A stretch of 64,000 bases of DNA. It comes from Acheta domesticus (lineage: Eukaryota > Arthropoda > Insecta > Orthoptera > Gryllidae). Numbering within the stretch: the stretch's first letter is position 1; each line of letters begins with the position of its first letter. The stretch is from NCBI GenBank assembly GCA_031308135.1, contig JAHLJT010004567.1, positions 29,795,602 to 29,859,601 on the forward strand, written 5' to 3'. The translations under genes were made by a program, and so were the position numbers. The notes below the pieces were generated by a model. It saw only the letters and a list, made by a program, of their open reading frames with translations. It was not told where the DNA came from and searched no databases. Below, in pieces: positions 35,381 to 45,837 of this stretch.

Positions 35381-37097
35381 TGTGGTTTGTTGGTTGTTGT
35401 TTTTTTTGCGAGGAAACGCTAAGCAGAAGTTTAATTACTTTGTATATTTCCTAGGACTAATTATTTTCTCTAAGTTTTTCTTCTCAAGGCGAAGCTGAGG
35501 GATTTTGAATGCGGCATCGAAAAAGTTTCGGCGAGCGCGTGAATAAAGCGGGAGTGGGAGCGTGGAGGATGTTGCCAGATTTCGGCCTAGGTGCGCCGAG
35601 ATTGCTTTGAGAGTGGGGACGTGATGAATCTTGACGAAATTACGATGCAAGGAAGTGCTTTCTTGTGAATATTTGACGTGGTTTATGGTTGCCGGTGGTG
35701 TGTTTTTTCCTCGCCGTGTCGTAATAATCGGAGGCAGGGTAATTAAAGAAATGAGTTTGTTGAGGGGAAGTGGAATCTTTCGAAGATCAACGCAAATCTA
35801 TCATCATATTAAGGTACACAACTATGAAATACCTCTGTGATGTGGCACTTCAGCAAATGGAAGAGAGTAAAATTTCTAAAGAAGTGAAGGGTATGCCTCA
35901 AGAGAGAAGGGAAATATATCCTTCAAGGAAAGTGTGAATAAGCAGATAATGAGAGAATGCAGGAAACTGAAGGATGGTCAAATGGAGAAGATTGGAAGAG
36001 CACATTGCACCTGACCTAGTCGGGAGAGAAGAATAATTAAATACTGCAAAATGCCATGAAGTTTTTCATCATAATTTGTTTGAAACATTGAAATGGTATC
36101 ACAATGCCAATTAACATTATTGTCCAAAGAAGCGATTGTGTAATGTACTTGTAGGTATTTTAATTTTTTTCTATTGCCATCCGTGATTTAAAATGTTTTC
36201 AAAAATCATTTAAATTTCATTCACTTTTTATCATTCTAGTTACTGGTCAGAATTAGTTGACTATTAAATGGGGAAATGTATCTAAAATTAACTACAAGTT
36301 TGCTTTAAAATAAATTCAAATCAACAAATTTCTCAATTTTAGTGTTAATTTAGCCCCAAACCGATAGAAAACAACACGTCAACACTTTAATGAAATCTAA
36401 TTACAACCTTCGCTTTGTCATACCCAATGTATCATCAAACAGTTAGACTCTAACTAACTTATAAACGTGATATTAAATATTCAAAAAGGGAATGCAGTTC
36501 ATACATTTCTCTCAGTGCTTTTAACGTACGATAGTGTTCATAATTTCATTTTTTGCGCATAACACAGTCACGACCACATCATTTAATATTTTGTAATGTA
36601 TGTACATTTTTGTGTTCTGTGTACCAACTTCACAATTACATGTGTAAATAATCAACCGTCAACTGTGAAGTTCTGTAATATTATTTTCATCGACTTTTTG
36701 GGGCAATGTGTTTCTTTAGTTGCTTGACTGCAAAGCACTTTATAACCAATTTATTTATTGAAAAATGTTGAGAAAATTAAAATGATTAAAAAATTATTGC
36801 TAAATTTTTCTCGAACTCCGCGTTTCTAACGATGTTGTAACTGAAAAAAATGTAACCCATTCTCGATTATAGAACATTCATTTCTCCATTAATTCGCTTA
36901 GTAACCCATTTGCATCGAAAAATATACGTTTGTTGTATCAAGTCCTGAAATGTGCTTCTGATTCCGTAATTGTTAGTGCTTTCATTTTATTAGCTTTTCT
37001 TCTCTATCTCACAGTGAGAACATGTTAATTGTCACTGGGTAGTTATATATCAAAGTTTTTCCTTTCTTCGCTTATACTTCGAATATTTTGCGTTTTT

Positions 37098-37152
37098 AAA
37101 CATGTAAATAAAGTCGGCTCGTTGCTCCGGGGTTGTCGTGCGTGCGCTGGTA
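37098..37152 (+). repeat. Decayed duplicate of the island 7 left edge
   Basis: About 55 bp match 37938-37990 in direct orientation: AAACATGTAAATAAAGTCG against AAACACGTAAATGAAGTCG, then CGTTGCTCCGGGG against CGTTGCGCGGGGG, then CGTGCGTGCG in both. Most differences are C or G in the island copy against A or T here, as expected from loss of CpG. Confidence 0.55.
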
Positions 37153-37886
37153 TTATATTTACTTCGTTTGGGATAATAAAATATAAAACAAATAAATACT
37201 TTTATGCTGTTATTAAATTATTTGGAGCTGTTAAAACGAAATTTCTAAAAATCAATTTTATTTTAAATCATGCAACATTTTTATTTTCTTGCGCTTGTAT
37301 CGAACTTTTGGATCGCCAAACTACTCCCTTTCGCTTTTAGCTGTCAACAGGAAAGCTCGGTAGACGTTGTTCTGCCCTCCATCTCCCTCTTTCCCCTCCC
37401 ATCACCGTTTCTCACTGTCTCTCCCTCCCTTCCTCATCCTGCCTCTGTCTGTCTCTGTGTGTCTCTGTCTCCGTCTCTGCCGCTATAATCTCATTCACAT
37501 TTACTTGCAAATTCTGCACGTCTCTGAACAGATGGGGTAATATCGGGAAGCGCCGGACCAGCAAAAATGTAACAGAATGTTCAAGAAGAGCTTATCATAT
37601 GGATTACGGTGTGAGAAACGTTTCATTGAATCCTTTGGTCTCAAAATTTTAGTTTTTAAGGGCCTAGAACACGCCATTTAGGAGTATATTTTAACGAAAT
37701 AGTTTCAAAATGCTGCAGAGTGCCTTGCGGGTAGCATTTGACGTGAATATTTTGTGTTGTTCTATACTGCCATGTAGTGGAGTTACAACAGAATTAACCG
37801 CACACAAACCTTCTCGGTAAAAAAACACCTAGATGTACCAGCTTCCATGGAGATCGATCATATGGTATCGGAGTTTACCTCTTATT

Positions 37887-37889
<3 letters not shown>

Positions 37890-37937
<48 letters not shown>
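37890..37937. repeat. (TA)n microsatellite
   Basis: About 24 TA units immediately left of GC island 7. It creates spurious Tyr-Ile frames on both strands. Confidence 0.9.
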
Positions 37938-37939
<2 letters not shown>

Positions 37940-37943
<4 letters not shown>

Positions 37944-38270
37944 CGTAAATGAAGTCGCAGCGTTGCGCGGGGGCTGGCGTGCGTGCGGCGGAGGCGAGGC
38001 GGCGGGGAGCGGGCACGCGTCCCGTGCGCCGCGTCGCCCACCGTCGCCCGCCGTCGCCCGCGCCGCCCCGGGCGACGCCGCCCGGGGCGCCCGCTCCGCG
38101 CCGCGCCGCGCCGCGTGTATCGGAATACCGCGCTCTGTGTACGCGCGTAATTATCGGGGCGGCGGAGGCGGGACGGGGGCGGGAGGGAAAGGAAGCGCGC
38201 CCGAAGCTCTGCTCTATACTTCTCTTCCTTCTCCATCGCCCCGTTTCGCCTCTCCTCCGTCGTGCTCAGG
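37940..38270. promoter_or_regulatory. GC/CpG-rich island 7
   Basis: Very dense CpG with CGCCG tandem units near 38095-38115, then GTAATTAT at 38147-38154 embedded in GC-rich DNA. Overlapping Arg/Ala/Pro frames on both strands carry no domain. Confidence 0.45.
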
Positions 38271-38839
38271 CTCTACCGTTCTCGCAACCACACGCCACTT
38301 CAGTCAAGTATTTTTTTTAACATTGCCCTTCGTTTTACAGGTCAGGTAAACTTTTGGCTCTCCCCGTACGTCGGTTAAATACTTTGGATTTATTTTGATG
38401 TCTAACTTCTTTTCTCTCTACAAGACATATTGTTTCTTATGATCTTTATTTTTTTAACATAATATGTATCTTAGTTTCTTATTCCCTGTGTAAAGTTAAA
38501 CACTTTTATCAACGCCCATATATATGCTTTGTTTCTATTATTATATTATATTATGCTTTGTTTCTATTACTACCCTTGCGGGTTTCATTCCATCCGTATG
38601 TTTCACTCTTGACTTACGTCTCTCCAATCCTTGAAGACATCTTCAAATTTTTGCCGCTACTACGACCACACATCGTATTTGCGACACCAATTTTGCCCTC
38701 CTTGTTTCCGATATTCATCATTAGAGTCGCCATCCCGTCTTCATTCTTCACTTCCAAGCTTTCCATTGTCCCTCGTTCGGCACTGCCATCTCCCGTCCCT
38801 TGTTTTTCATTCGCGACTGCACGTCATCCCCTTGTGTCT
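38271..38839. other. AT-rich gap, no gene seen
   Basis: It contains a small direct repeat, TATGCTTTGTTTCTATTA, at 38523 and again at about 38552. Nothing else is recognised. Confidence 0.5.
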
Positions 38840-39290
38840 GTCGCCAGCGTGTTCGCCGCCGTCGCCGCCTCCGCGCACCGTCCGCCCACCTCGCCCCGCC
38901 ACGGCGCCTCCGCGCCGCCCGCACCGACGCCTGCGGCGGCTTCAGTTAATTGTGACTGTCGCCCTGCGTCACGGGCAGTGCGGGACTTTTACAGCCCCTG
39001 TTTAATTCGGCGCGGCTTTTCTTTCAGCGGGGGCGAGCGGGCGGGTGGGCGAGAGACCGCCCGCCCCCCGCTGGGCCCCGCCCCCGCGCCGCGCACGGCC
39101 CCTTGTCCCCGACTTGGCTTACTTTATTTTCTTGTTCTGCGGGAAGTAGAGGGAAGCGACGGCGGCAGGGCTTTCGGGTGCATTAAATTAAATTCTGCTT
39201 GCGCTGGCGGCGGCTGCGGGCCGCGACGGCGGTGGAGGTGGAGGTGCAGGCGGCGGTGACGCTGGGGAGGAGGGGACGAGAATGGGGACG
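38840..39290. promoter_or_regulatory. GC/CpG-rich island 8
   Basis: CpG-dense with short AT cores (CAGTTAATTG at about 38943, GTTTAATTCGG near 39000, GCATTAAATTAAATTC at about 39180). The 233-codon plus frame at 38558-39259 spans AT-rich and GC-rich DNA without a domain and is treated as chance. Confidence 0.45.
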
Positions 39291-39831
39291 GCTATGGCGT
39301 CGGTGATGGTGATGCAGGAACGGTGGTGACGACGGTGCGGTAGAGGAAAAAGATGGCGGGAACGGAGGTGCGTTGCTTTTTGTTGGGAGCAAAGGTAAAG
39401 GGAACGTCAGCAGAAGTGGCGATGGTGTTGGAGATAGTGGCACGATACCGATTGCAATGGAAGTGATGGTCACACAGGCGATGGTGGCAGATGAAGCGTC
39501 GGAGGGTGGGTCGGTAACTGTATCAAAGACAGGAGGAGCAAACTTGATGGAAGTGGATGCAGCTGTATTGGTGGCGGCAGTGTCAGGATACGGCGGTAGG
39601 AGTGGCGGAGACGAGTGACGACAAGCAGGATTAACGACTGCCATGACGAAATCGTATATAATTAATATTGTCCATTTCTGTCTATATTTTCCATAAATAT
39701 CAATAAGTTGGTCCATCATTTAAAAGACAGAAAATGTTTTAAATAACAATTTATATACTAAATAAAATTCAATTACCCACAACGTTTTGGTTCCAGCTGT
39801 TTCCGAAACGTTGTGTGGAATTTGTATTTTA

Positions 39832-39881
<50 letters not shown>

Positions 39882-39927
39882 CGTTATTTGAAACATTTTC
39901 TGTCTTTTAAATGATGGACCAACTTAT

Positions 39928-39986
<59 letters not shown>

Positions 39987-40200
39987 AATCGTATATGGAG
40001 GTGTAGGGATGGCGATTGCTGTGAATGTGGTTTTTGTGGAGGGGAGTTAGAAATCTGTGGGGTAAGAACAGCAGGAACATTGACGACTAATTCTAAGGTA
40101 ATGGTAACGGTGGTTTTATCAGACATGCGTATCAACGACTGCAGCTTGCTGTGTGTTCGACGCAAGTGGGTAGCGGGATAGTAGGGGTCCTGGGGTTTGG
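39240..40200 (-). repeat. G-rich trinucleotide-biased tract split by a palindrome
   Basis: The plus strand is a degenerate GGTGATGGT/GGAGGT-type tract at about 39240-39620, with similar but weaker sequence at 40000-40190. The minus strand therefore stays open and would give a Pro/Ser/Thr/Ala-rich chain: a 178-codon frame at 39183-39719 and a related part at about 40165-39990 that includes VVNVPAVLTPQISNSPP. The two parts may once have been continuous before the palindrome inserted. Low complexity makes a real gene unlikely. Confidence 0.4.
39661..39983. mobile_element. Near-perfect palindrome flanked by a 13-bp direct repeat
   Basis: The outer arms 39697-39747 and 39883-39933 are complementary at 50 of 51 positions. 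The inner arms continue with several mismatches (TAAATAAAAT, ACAACGTTT) to a centre near CAGCTG at about 39795. The right arm carries a long TA run (39835-39873), and a second TA run follows at 39931-39983. CGAAATCGTATAT occurs at 39647-39659 and 39984-39996, possibly a target duplication around the whole unit. There is no coding capacity. Confidence 0.7.
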
Positions 40201-40229
40201 TGGATTAGTGATGCCATACCAGCACATTA

Positions 40230-40400
40230 TTTCTCGCATTTTTTCTAACTTCCGCAATTTTCAAAAATTCAATTTAGAAATTTCGTGCACATCGATGCGA
40301 GAAATATAATATTGTAGACAATTGTCTGAATAGTTTAGGCTGCGAACGATGATCATTCACTGACTGACGGACAGATGTTTTGCCATTAATCAATTTTACG
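40230..40400. mobile_element. Possible HINE/DINE-1-like terminal fragment
   Basis: TTTCTCGCATTTTTTC at 40230 and ATGCGAGAAAT at about 40296 form an inverted pair like the family's 5' palindrome. GACTGACGGACAGA with TTTTGCCATTAATC near 40360-40390 resembles the GTCCGTCT region in reverse. The match is short and partial. Confidence 0.3.
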
Positions 40401-40829
40401 GTAGCAAAGTGCGCATAAAACTTTAATGCTGACTACACAGCGTGTTAAAGAGTTATTAATAACAAATAGGTCCAAGATTTAACCACTAATTTGGTACAAG
40501 GAACCATAATTTGAATATTTGTGTCGGATTATCGTCGACTATTGCCGCAGCATTACAATGATTTCTCTTGCTATCTACGCAGTAAGGCGAGGAAAGTAAC
40601 ACGGGAGGAAGAGATTATCTTACTGATGAGACCAGGAAGAACGGGAGAAAAAAAGTGTGGTGTAATGACGAAGTCTGTCGAGGCGGGGGAGGAATGTTAG
40701 GGTTGCTGCAAGTAAAGAAGCAAAATGGACAGCAAGACTAAATGCTCAAAAAGCATACGGAAAAAAGTATGTATATTTTAAAATAGCTTATCGGTCATTT
40801 CCGACCACGCTGGACTTTCTCTTCCCAGG
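40401..40829. other. No gene; possible LINE linker scrap
   Basis: At about 40640-40790 the plus strand resembles the Lys/Trp/Arg-rich linker between endonuclease and reverse transcriptase of LINEs (SKEAKWTARLNAQKAYGKK), but it is too short to call. Confidence 0.3.
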
Positions 40830-41108
40830 CCCAGTCATATTCTATCCAGGAGAGAGATCAACGTGTGTCATGATGAGAATTAGCTTTTCGGCTGAATCCC
40901 TTGGTAAGACAAGGTTTATACGCTTTGAACTATGAATTATAATGTGATGAGAGGTGATCGTGGGTGTTTTTGAACCATCTCATCATTCGTCTGTATGAAC
41001 GAGGGGAAGCCAACAAAACCCCGGTCAGGATGGCCGGCCCGGCGATCGAACCCGGGCCTCCCGACTTCGAAGCCAGCGCGCTACGCCCTGAGCCACTTCG
41101 CTCGGTTA
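40830..41108 (-). mobile_element. tRNA-derived SINE, family B
   Basis: On the minus strand the head (41108-41020) reads GAAGTGGCTCAGGGCGTAGC (A box), CGCTGGCTTCGAAG (anticodon-arm-like), then GGGTTCGATCGC (B box GGTTCGANNC). The T-arm stem would close GGCCCGG with CCGGGCC around a 9-base loop instead of 7, and the acceptor arm does not close, so this is a SINE head and not a working tRNA gene. The body continues through TTCATACAGACG and TTCTCATCATGACACACG towards 40830. The tail is not obvious. Confidence 0.65.
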
Positions 41109-41221
41109 ATCATTTATTATTACAATAATTTTTTTTCAGTATTTTTTTTCTCCGTGTATCGATATCAAAGCTGGAGCCATCGGTGACGATTGTAATACGA
41201 AGTGCGTGGTAATGTGTTCTC

Positions 41222-41440
41222 AGAATTAAGAGGCGGAGCCAGCCCTTCGTGCCCGCCGCAGCTCACCTCCACCTCCCTTGCCTTTAAGGCTCGCCCGCCG
41301 CTCCTCACACGCGCGAGCGTAATGAAATAACCAGGGGTTTAAACGTCGCAGGGAGGGGAAGCCCGCCGCTGCGTGTGGCTTTAATGGAGCGCGTTCGTTT
41401 CGGAGCTCGCGGATTTGGCCCCACACGCCGCTCGACTTCA
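41222..41440. promoter_or_regulatory. GC/CpG-rich island 9 (short)
   Basis: A CpG-rich block of about 220 bp with AT cores GCGTAATGAAATAACC at about 41317 and GGCTTTAATGG near 41380. The 80-codon minus frame has no domain. Confidence 0.4.
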
Positions 41441-41492
41441 GCCTGTCTAAGCAAGATGTTTTCACCACGGAGGTTCACAAATATCCAACTGT

Positions 41493-42050
41493 CGCATTCT
41501 CGCCTTACTAGTAAGTAGTAAAAAGAGGAGTATGGTATTCGTGCGGCGGAAAATCCGTGGAAAACCTATTGTCGTGACCTGGAAATGAAAAACGGGATAA
41601 TTCTGGGTTTCTCTTTGTAGTAAATTACTTCCTCTAAACACGATGTGTAGTTAAAATCCAAATTTTTGCAGGTGCAGTTTTTGATGGCCATTGATACTGA
41701 AAACTCGATTGACGGCCAAAACGTCTGTCCAACGTCCGTCGGACTGTGGCTAGGACTTAAATCGTTCAATCTATTGTCTCCAAAATTGATATTCGTCGAT
41801 CGATCTGAAAGAACGTAAGGTCTTATGCGTTTGAAGAGGATATTGCGATTTTTGGGGGTACTTTAGATGAAGTCTCGACAACATTTTTCTAAATATTCTA
41901 AAAAAATGGCTCTAAATTATTTAACTTTACTCTTCAGACAGCCTAAATAACCTTTAAAGAACGGCAGAGGTCTAATTTTCGTTGAAATCCCTGACTTTGC
42001 TACAAGATAATATTGCTTTACTTACATCATGTAACATTTCTTATCCAATA
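41493..42050 (+). mobile_element. HINE/DINE-1-like 5' fragment
   Basis: It opens with the 5' palindrome in degraded form (TTCTCGCCTTACTAG), then TATTCGTGCGGCGGAAAA, CTAAACACGATGTGTAG, CTCGATTGACGGCCAAAACG, a short GTCC run and GATATTCGTCGATCGATC. The first 305-bp unit (TTGGGGGTACTTTAGATGAAG) is recognisable at about 41855. The 3' part is missing. Confidence 0.65.
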
Positions 42051-42944
42051 GCAACATATGTACTCATTCTCTATTTCTAGAAATTTTAGAAATAATTAAT
42101 CGATTAACTGAGGACTCCAATGGGAGTGTCTTCACTATTATGAAATACTAGAGCTAAGTTCCTTTGTACAGTTTGTCTCACCACTCTTGTAATGCGTTAC
42201 ATCTCCGTATAAGAAAATGTAAGATTAATAAGTCCACGCATCTCAACTATAATCGAACCCACGCCACTGGCAATACGGGGGCCAATAAACTAACGAATTA
42301 ATGACAGAGGCCGTAAGCAGTAGCACACGAAGTATGCGAATTCAATGAATACTTTGAGAATAGGCGGATTAACTCAATCACATTTTGGTCTTTTGCAGTC
42401 AAATTTGAAACTGATTCATTGTTTTTGTATGTCTCTGGAGTTTCTGAGTATCGAACGAAACCACAAACGCCTTTCACATGGCGTGAGACTGCACAGTTTT
42501 CTTTCAATTTCTATGCGCTTTGGAAATTAGTATTACTAATAATATACTATTACTAATAATATATACTTGTTATTTTGAATTCGTTCCTAAATTCTGAGGG
42601 CGAGTTTACAGTTGTAGAGTTTTCATAGTTCTTGAACTGAATGTGTTTTAAAGCTTTTGTGGGAACACATGTTGTTAGCATTATTCACTCCGTTTAGAAG
42701 CTTTTCGAAGTGAAAGAAATTTTTGAGCGTTGTTGATACGGCCAGAAATGCTTTGGAATATTATACATATACACTGATTTAACGTCGCTAATAAGATTAT
42801 TGGCCAACGATCTGATCAATTTTACTTAAAAAGTCTGATATTGAAGATTTTAGTAAATAGACATCCTGCACTGCGTTCCAAGAAGTTTGATGAAGAGTGG
42901 TTTTTACACGATACCTAAAATATTAGAACAGGGTTGTCCAACTT
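42051..42944. other. AT-rich stretch with a dispersed repeat
   Basis: No gene is recognised. A repeat at about 42395-42545 is shared with 59945-60225. Confidence 0.5.
42395..42545 (-). repeat. Dispersed repeat shared with 59945-60225
   Basis: On the minus strand, CGCCATGTGAAAGGCGTTTG, GGTTTCG and CAAAAACAATGAATCAGTTT align with CGCCATGTGAGAGGTGTCTA, GGTTTCG and CAAAAACAATTAAACAGTTT at about 60147-60228. ATTTCTATGCGCTTTGGAAA at 42511 also matches ATTTCTGCGCGCATTGGAAA at 59963. Confidence 0.6.
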
Positions 42945-43405
42945 GCCAGGCCATCATGAGGGTCTCCCAAAATACTCAGTAATAGTTAACCACAGCGTCA
43001 AGCTTAATGGCCGCTTGCGAGGTTTTCCCTATCCATGTATCTCCCACCAGCGGGACACTACTGCCACCTGAACAATCTCGATGTTCCGGACTGGTTTATA
43101 TGTTTGTAATGTAGTGGCATATGAGGACAAAGATAGAACACGGAAGAAAGGAAAGATCTCATGCGATCATTGTCCCGTTTGTTAGGCTACAACTTTTTTC
43201 ATTCACTTGGTGTTGATCGAATAATCAACGGAATACTACCGATCAGAACAGCCGGCTGCTAGAATTCTCCTCTTAACAGCGGCTATATTCGACGTAGGTA
43301 TCTAACTAGCTGTGAAAATCCTGCCACCATCGGGACTCGAATCCTAGGTACTCCTGGTCAGAGGCACTGCAGTGACCTCAGTTGATGCCCTGAGACACCG
43401 CTACT
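42945..43405 (-). mobile_element. SINE family A copy
   Basis: On the minus strand the head near 43405 reads GGTGTCTCAGGGCATC, TGACCTCAGTCCACTGCAGT-like sequence, then GGATTCGAGTCCC, a good Pol III B box. The body contains GTTGATCGAATAATC, CAGAACAGCCGGCTGCTAGA and the TGTAATGTAGTGGCATATG region in the same order as 45168-45697. It is diverged, and its tail is not clear. Confidence 0.65.
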
Positions 43406-45167
43406 CGTCAAATAATTTGAAATGTAATTATCATTTTACATTACCGCTGCAAATCACACGAGAAAAATGTGCTATGCTGAAGCATCACTTAAAGAGTAGT
43501 GAAGAAAGAGATGGACCAAGGATTTTTCTACCAAAAAACAGTGAAAATATCATAACAGTTGCCTCATAAGCTTAAATTACGGGAGCTGAGACAATTGATG
43601 GCGTTATGCATGACCGCTATTCCCAACACATTCACATACATATATTGTCTGACCCATAAGGCTATATGCGGGGAACAACTGATGGGAAAATAAATACACT
43701 AATTGCCAAAAATTGTAAAATTCTTCTGTTTTACTTAACCTATGATAGAAGGACTGAGATAGTTCTGAGTGGAGTTGACACTATGCCTACATAAATATCT
43801 GACTCGAATATCCCTGGAGCTTTTACGCCATTGTTCATGAATACCCATATTATTGACATCTGTGATACATTTGAAATAATCAGCACCTCCTTCGTTACAT
43901 TATTTACGTGATTAAAATATTTAAACTCTACATTTCATCGGACTACGAGCAAGGCAAGGAAAAATTTCGACATACTACAATCTACTCACAGTTTGTGTTG
44001 TAACGCACAACTTTGTTAATATACTGTTTTCAAGCTTAGAGTTTATACTTTCTCAGATATAGAACAGGGACACGTTAAAGCATAAAGGCCTTGAAGATCG
44101 TAATAAAGCCTTCAACAGGCAAAGAAAATATACTAGTGTTGACAAGCGTCGCAGGTAATATGGGAGGCTGGTAGAAGCCATCGAGAAGTGAAAGAGATAT
44201 AATGAAGAGGTGAAATAGCATCGGTAATGATTAGTTGCAAAAGCGAGTTGTGAAAAGAGAAAAATGAGTAGAGATTAGAGCAGTTAAAGTGAGGAAAGAG
44301 TTTGGAAACAGAAAAGAGTCGAGGGATTTTCTTTAAATGCAAGGAGAAATGAAAATGGATTGGGATTTTGACCGTAAGAAGGCCCAAGGGTGGTTTCAAG
44401 AAAACTGGAACCACAAAATCGGACATTTTTAAAAGGAATGAGAAAGGGAGCGAGTCAGAGGTGGAGGAGTAAATAGAGGAGCGAATGGAGGTAGAGGAGG
44501 AGCAGAATGTAAAGGGAGAGTCGAGGTAGATTTATGAGATGGGTTTCCATAAGTTTCTGGCCGCACTAACTTCTATTTGTGATATAAAGTAAAGATGTAA
44601 TTTGTAACTTAATAGTCCTTTACTCCAACCTAAGTTTCTAATCTGTTTATTAACATTTCTATGCTTTTAAAAAAATACTTGAAAATTTTGTTCGTAAATG
44701 GTCAAAAATTGCTTCTTTCCATTCACACTCATCTGACAATTTTTCTTTTCCGAATGTGTTTCTTGAGATTTGATAAGTTACTGTAGTCGGTGACTGGACT
44801 GTAAGGTGAATGGCCCAACTCCTTCAAGCCATAGTCATCCACATCATTTTTTGCAATCTAGACAGTAAGCACAGATATATTGTCACGAAGAAGCTAAACA
44901 ACCATGAGATTTCACGCACAGCATCCAACTCAAATATCTCTCCACAGAACTGAATGAGATGTCGTATCCAAACTTATAGCATTGCAACAATCAAAGACAA
45001 GGCTATCTATTGCTCAGGAGATTTTACCATTGATGAGCGTTATCTTGATCAGCCGGAAACTTACAGAACAGCCTCTGTACATCTCTGTACATAAGTTGCA
45101 GGAGGAAGAAAACAGATAAATAGGCACTGGCGTGGCAAAGGAAAAAACGGTAACAGAGGTGAATTTT
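43406..45167. other. AT-rich stretch, no gene; purine-rich tract
   Basis: The plus strand at about 44160-44535 is strongly purine-rich (GAGGAGTAAATAGAGGAGCG and similar), so a polypyrimidine frame is open on the minus strand at 44133-44426. No other feature is recognised. Confidence 0.5.
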
Positions 45168-45697
45168 GATTGATTGATGATTCTGAGCGCCGCAACGGCT
45201 AAGGTAATTCGTCCCGTGAGTGTAGTGCATGTTTCGCCCTCGAGGGGTGGCGTTGATCTACTCCACTGGATGGTGACATCTGGTTGGTGATGGTGAGAAC
45301 AACCAGGTATCTCCCATCAGCAGGGCACCGCCCAGCCGGGACAACCTCTAAGCTCTCGACCGGCCTCCTGTCACATGTGGTAGTGTAGTTCATGTTAGTG
45401 TAAGTGTGCGTAATTAAGGGTGAGGATAGGACAAGAATGACTAAGAAAAGATTGCGCGTGATCCGTTGCCCGTTTTTTTACGGTACTGCTCCGGCATTCG
45501 CCTGGTATTTATCGAAGACAACCCCGGAAAACTATCAATCAGAGCAGTCGGTCGCTAGAATTCTCCTCCAGAAAGTGACTGAATTCGACCTAGCTATCTA
45601 GCTAGTGTCGAAAGTCGGGGTCGCCAACCCAGGGACCTCCAGGACAGAGGCACTGCAGTGCCATTAGTTGAGACCCTGAGCCACCTCTGCCGGTAGC
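45168..45697 (-). mobile_element. SINE family A copy, most complete
   Basis: Read leftward from 45697: GCTACCGGCAGAGGTGGCTC (start plus A-box-like), GCACTGCAGTGCCTCTGTCC, GGGTTGGCGACCC (B-box position, diverged), the body with ATTCTAGCGACCGACTGCTC and ACACTACCACATGTGACAGG, then CCTTAGCCGTTGCGG and an ATCAATCAATCA tail at about 45168-45182. A tRNA-like head, unique body and short tandem tail define a SINE. Transcription by RNA polymerase III is inferred from family knowledge. Confidence 0.7.
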
Positions 45698-45837
45698 AGC
45701 GGTGGAGGCGAAGAATGAGTCGGGGATTGAGGCGAGGAAGCGGAGCCAAGGGCATTGCTTGTGAAAAAGGACACGCGTCCTCTCCCACTGGAAAATCCCG
45801 CGCAAAGCCTCATCTGCGGTGCGCCACTTCTATCACC
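45698..45837. other. Junction between the SINE and the C-rich array
   Basis: Mixed-composition sequence with no recognised feature. Confidence 0.4.

Larger units (their letters stand above)
35381..37939. other. AT-rich stretch with an old copy of the island 7 edge
   Basis: No gene is recognised. At about 37098-37152 the sequence AAACATGTAAATAAAGTCGG through GTGCGTGCGCTGG is a decayed copy of 37938-37990. A CT-rich run (TGTCTCTGTCTC) lies near 37440-37480 and a TA microsatellite at about 37890-37937. Confidence 0.5.

Noticed and set aside
37888..38349. Tyr-Ile repeat frames here and at 39884-40181
   Set aside because: They are translations of TA microsatellites.
38558..39259. 233-codon frame spanning island 8
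   Set aside because: It crosses from AT-rich to GC-rich DNA without any domain, and its composition simply tracks the DNA.
41027..41108. Functional tRNA gene
   Set aside because: A and B boxes are present, but the acceptor stem does not close and the T-loop is too long. A SINE body follows.
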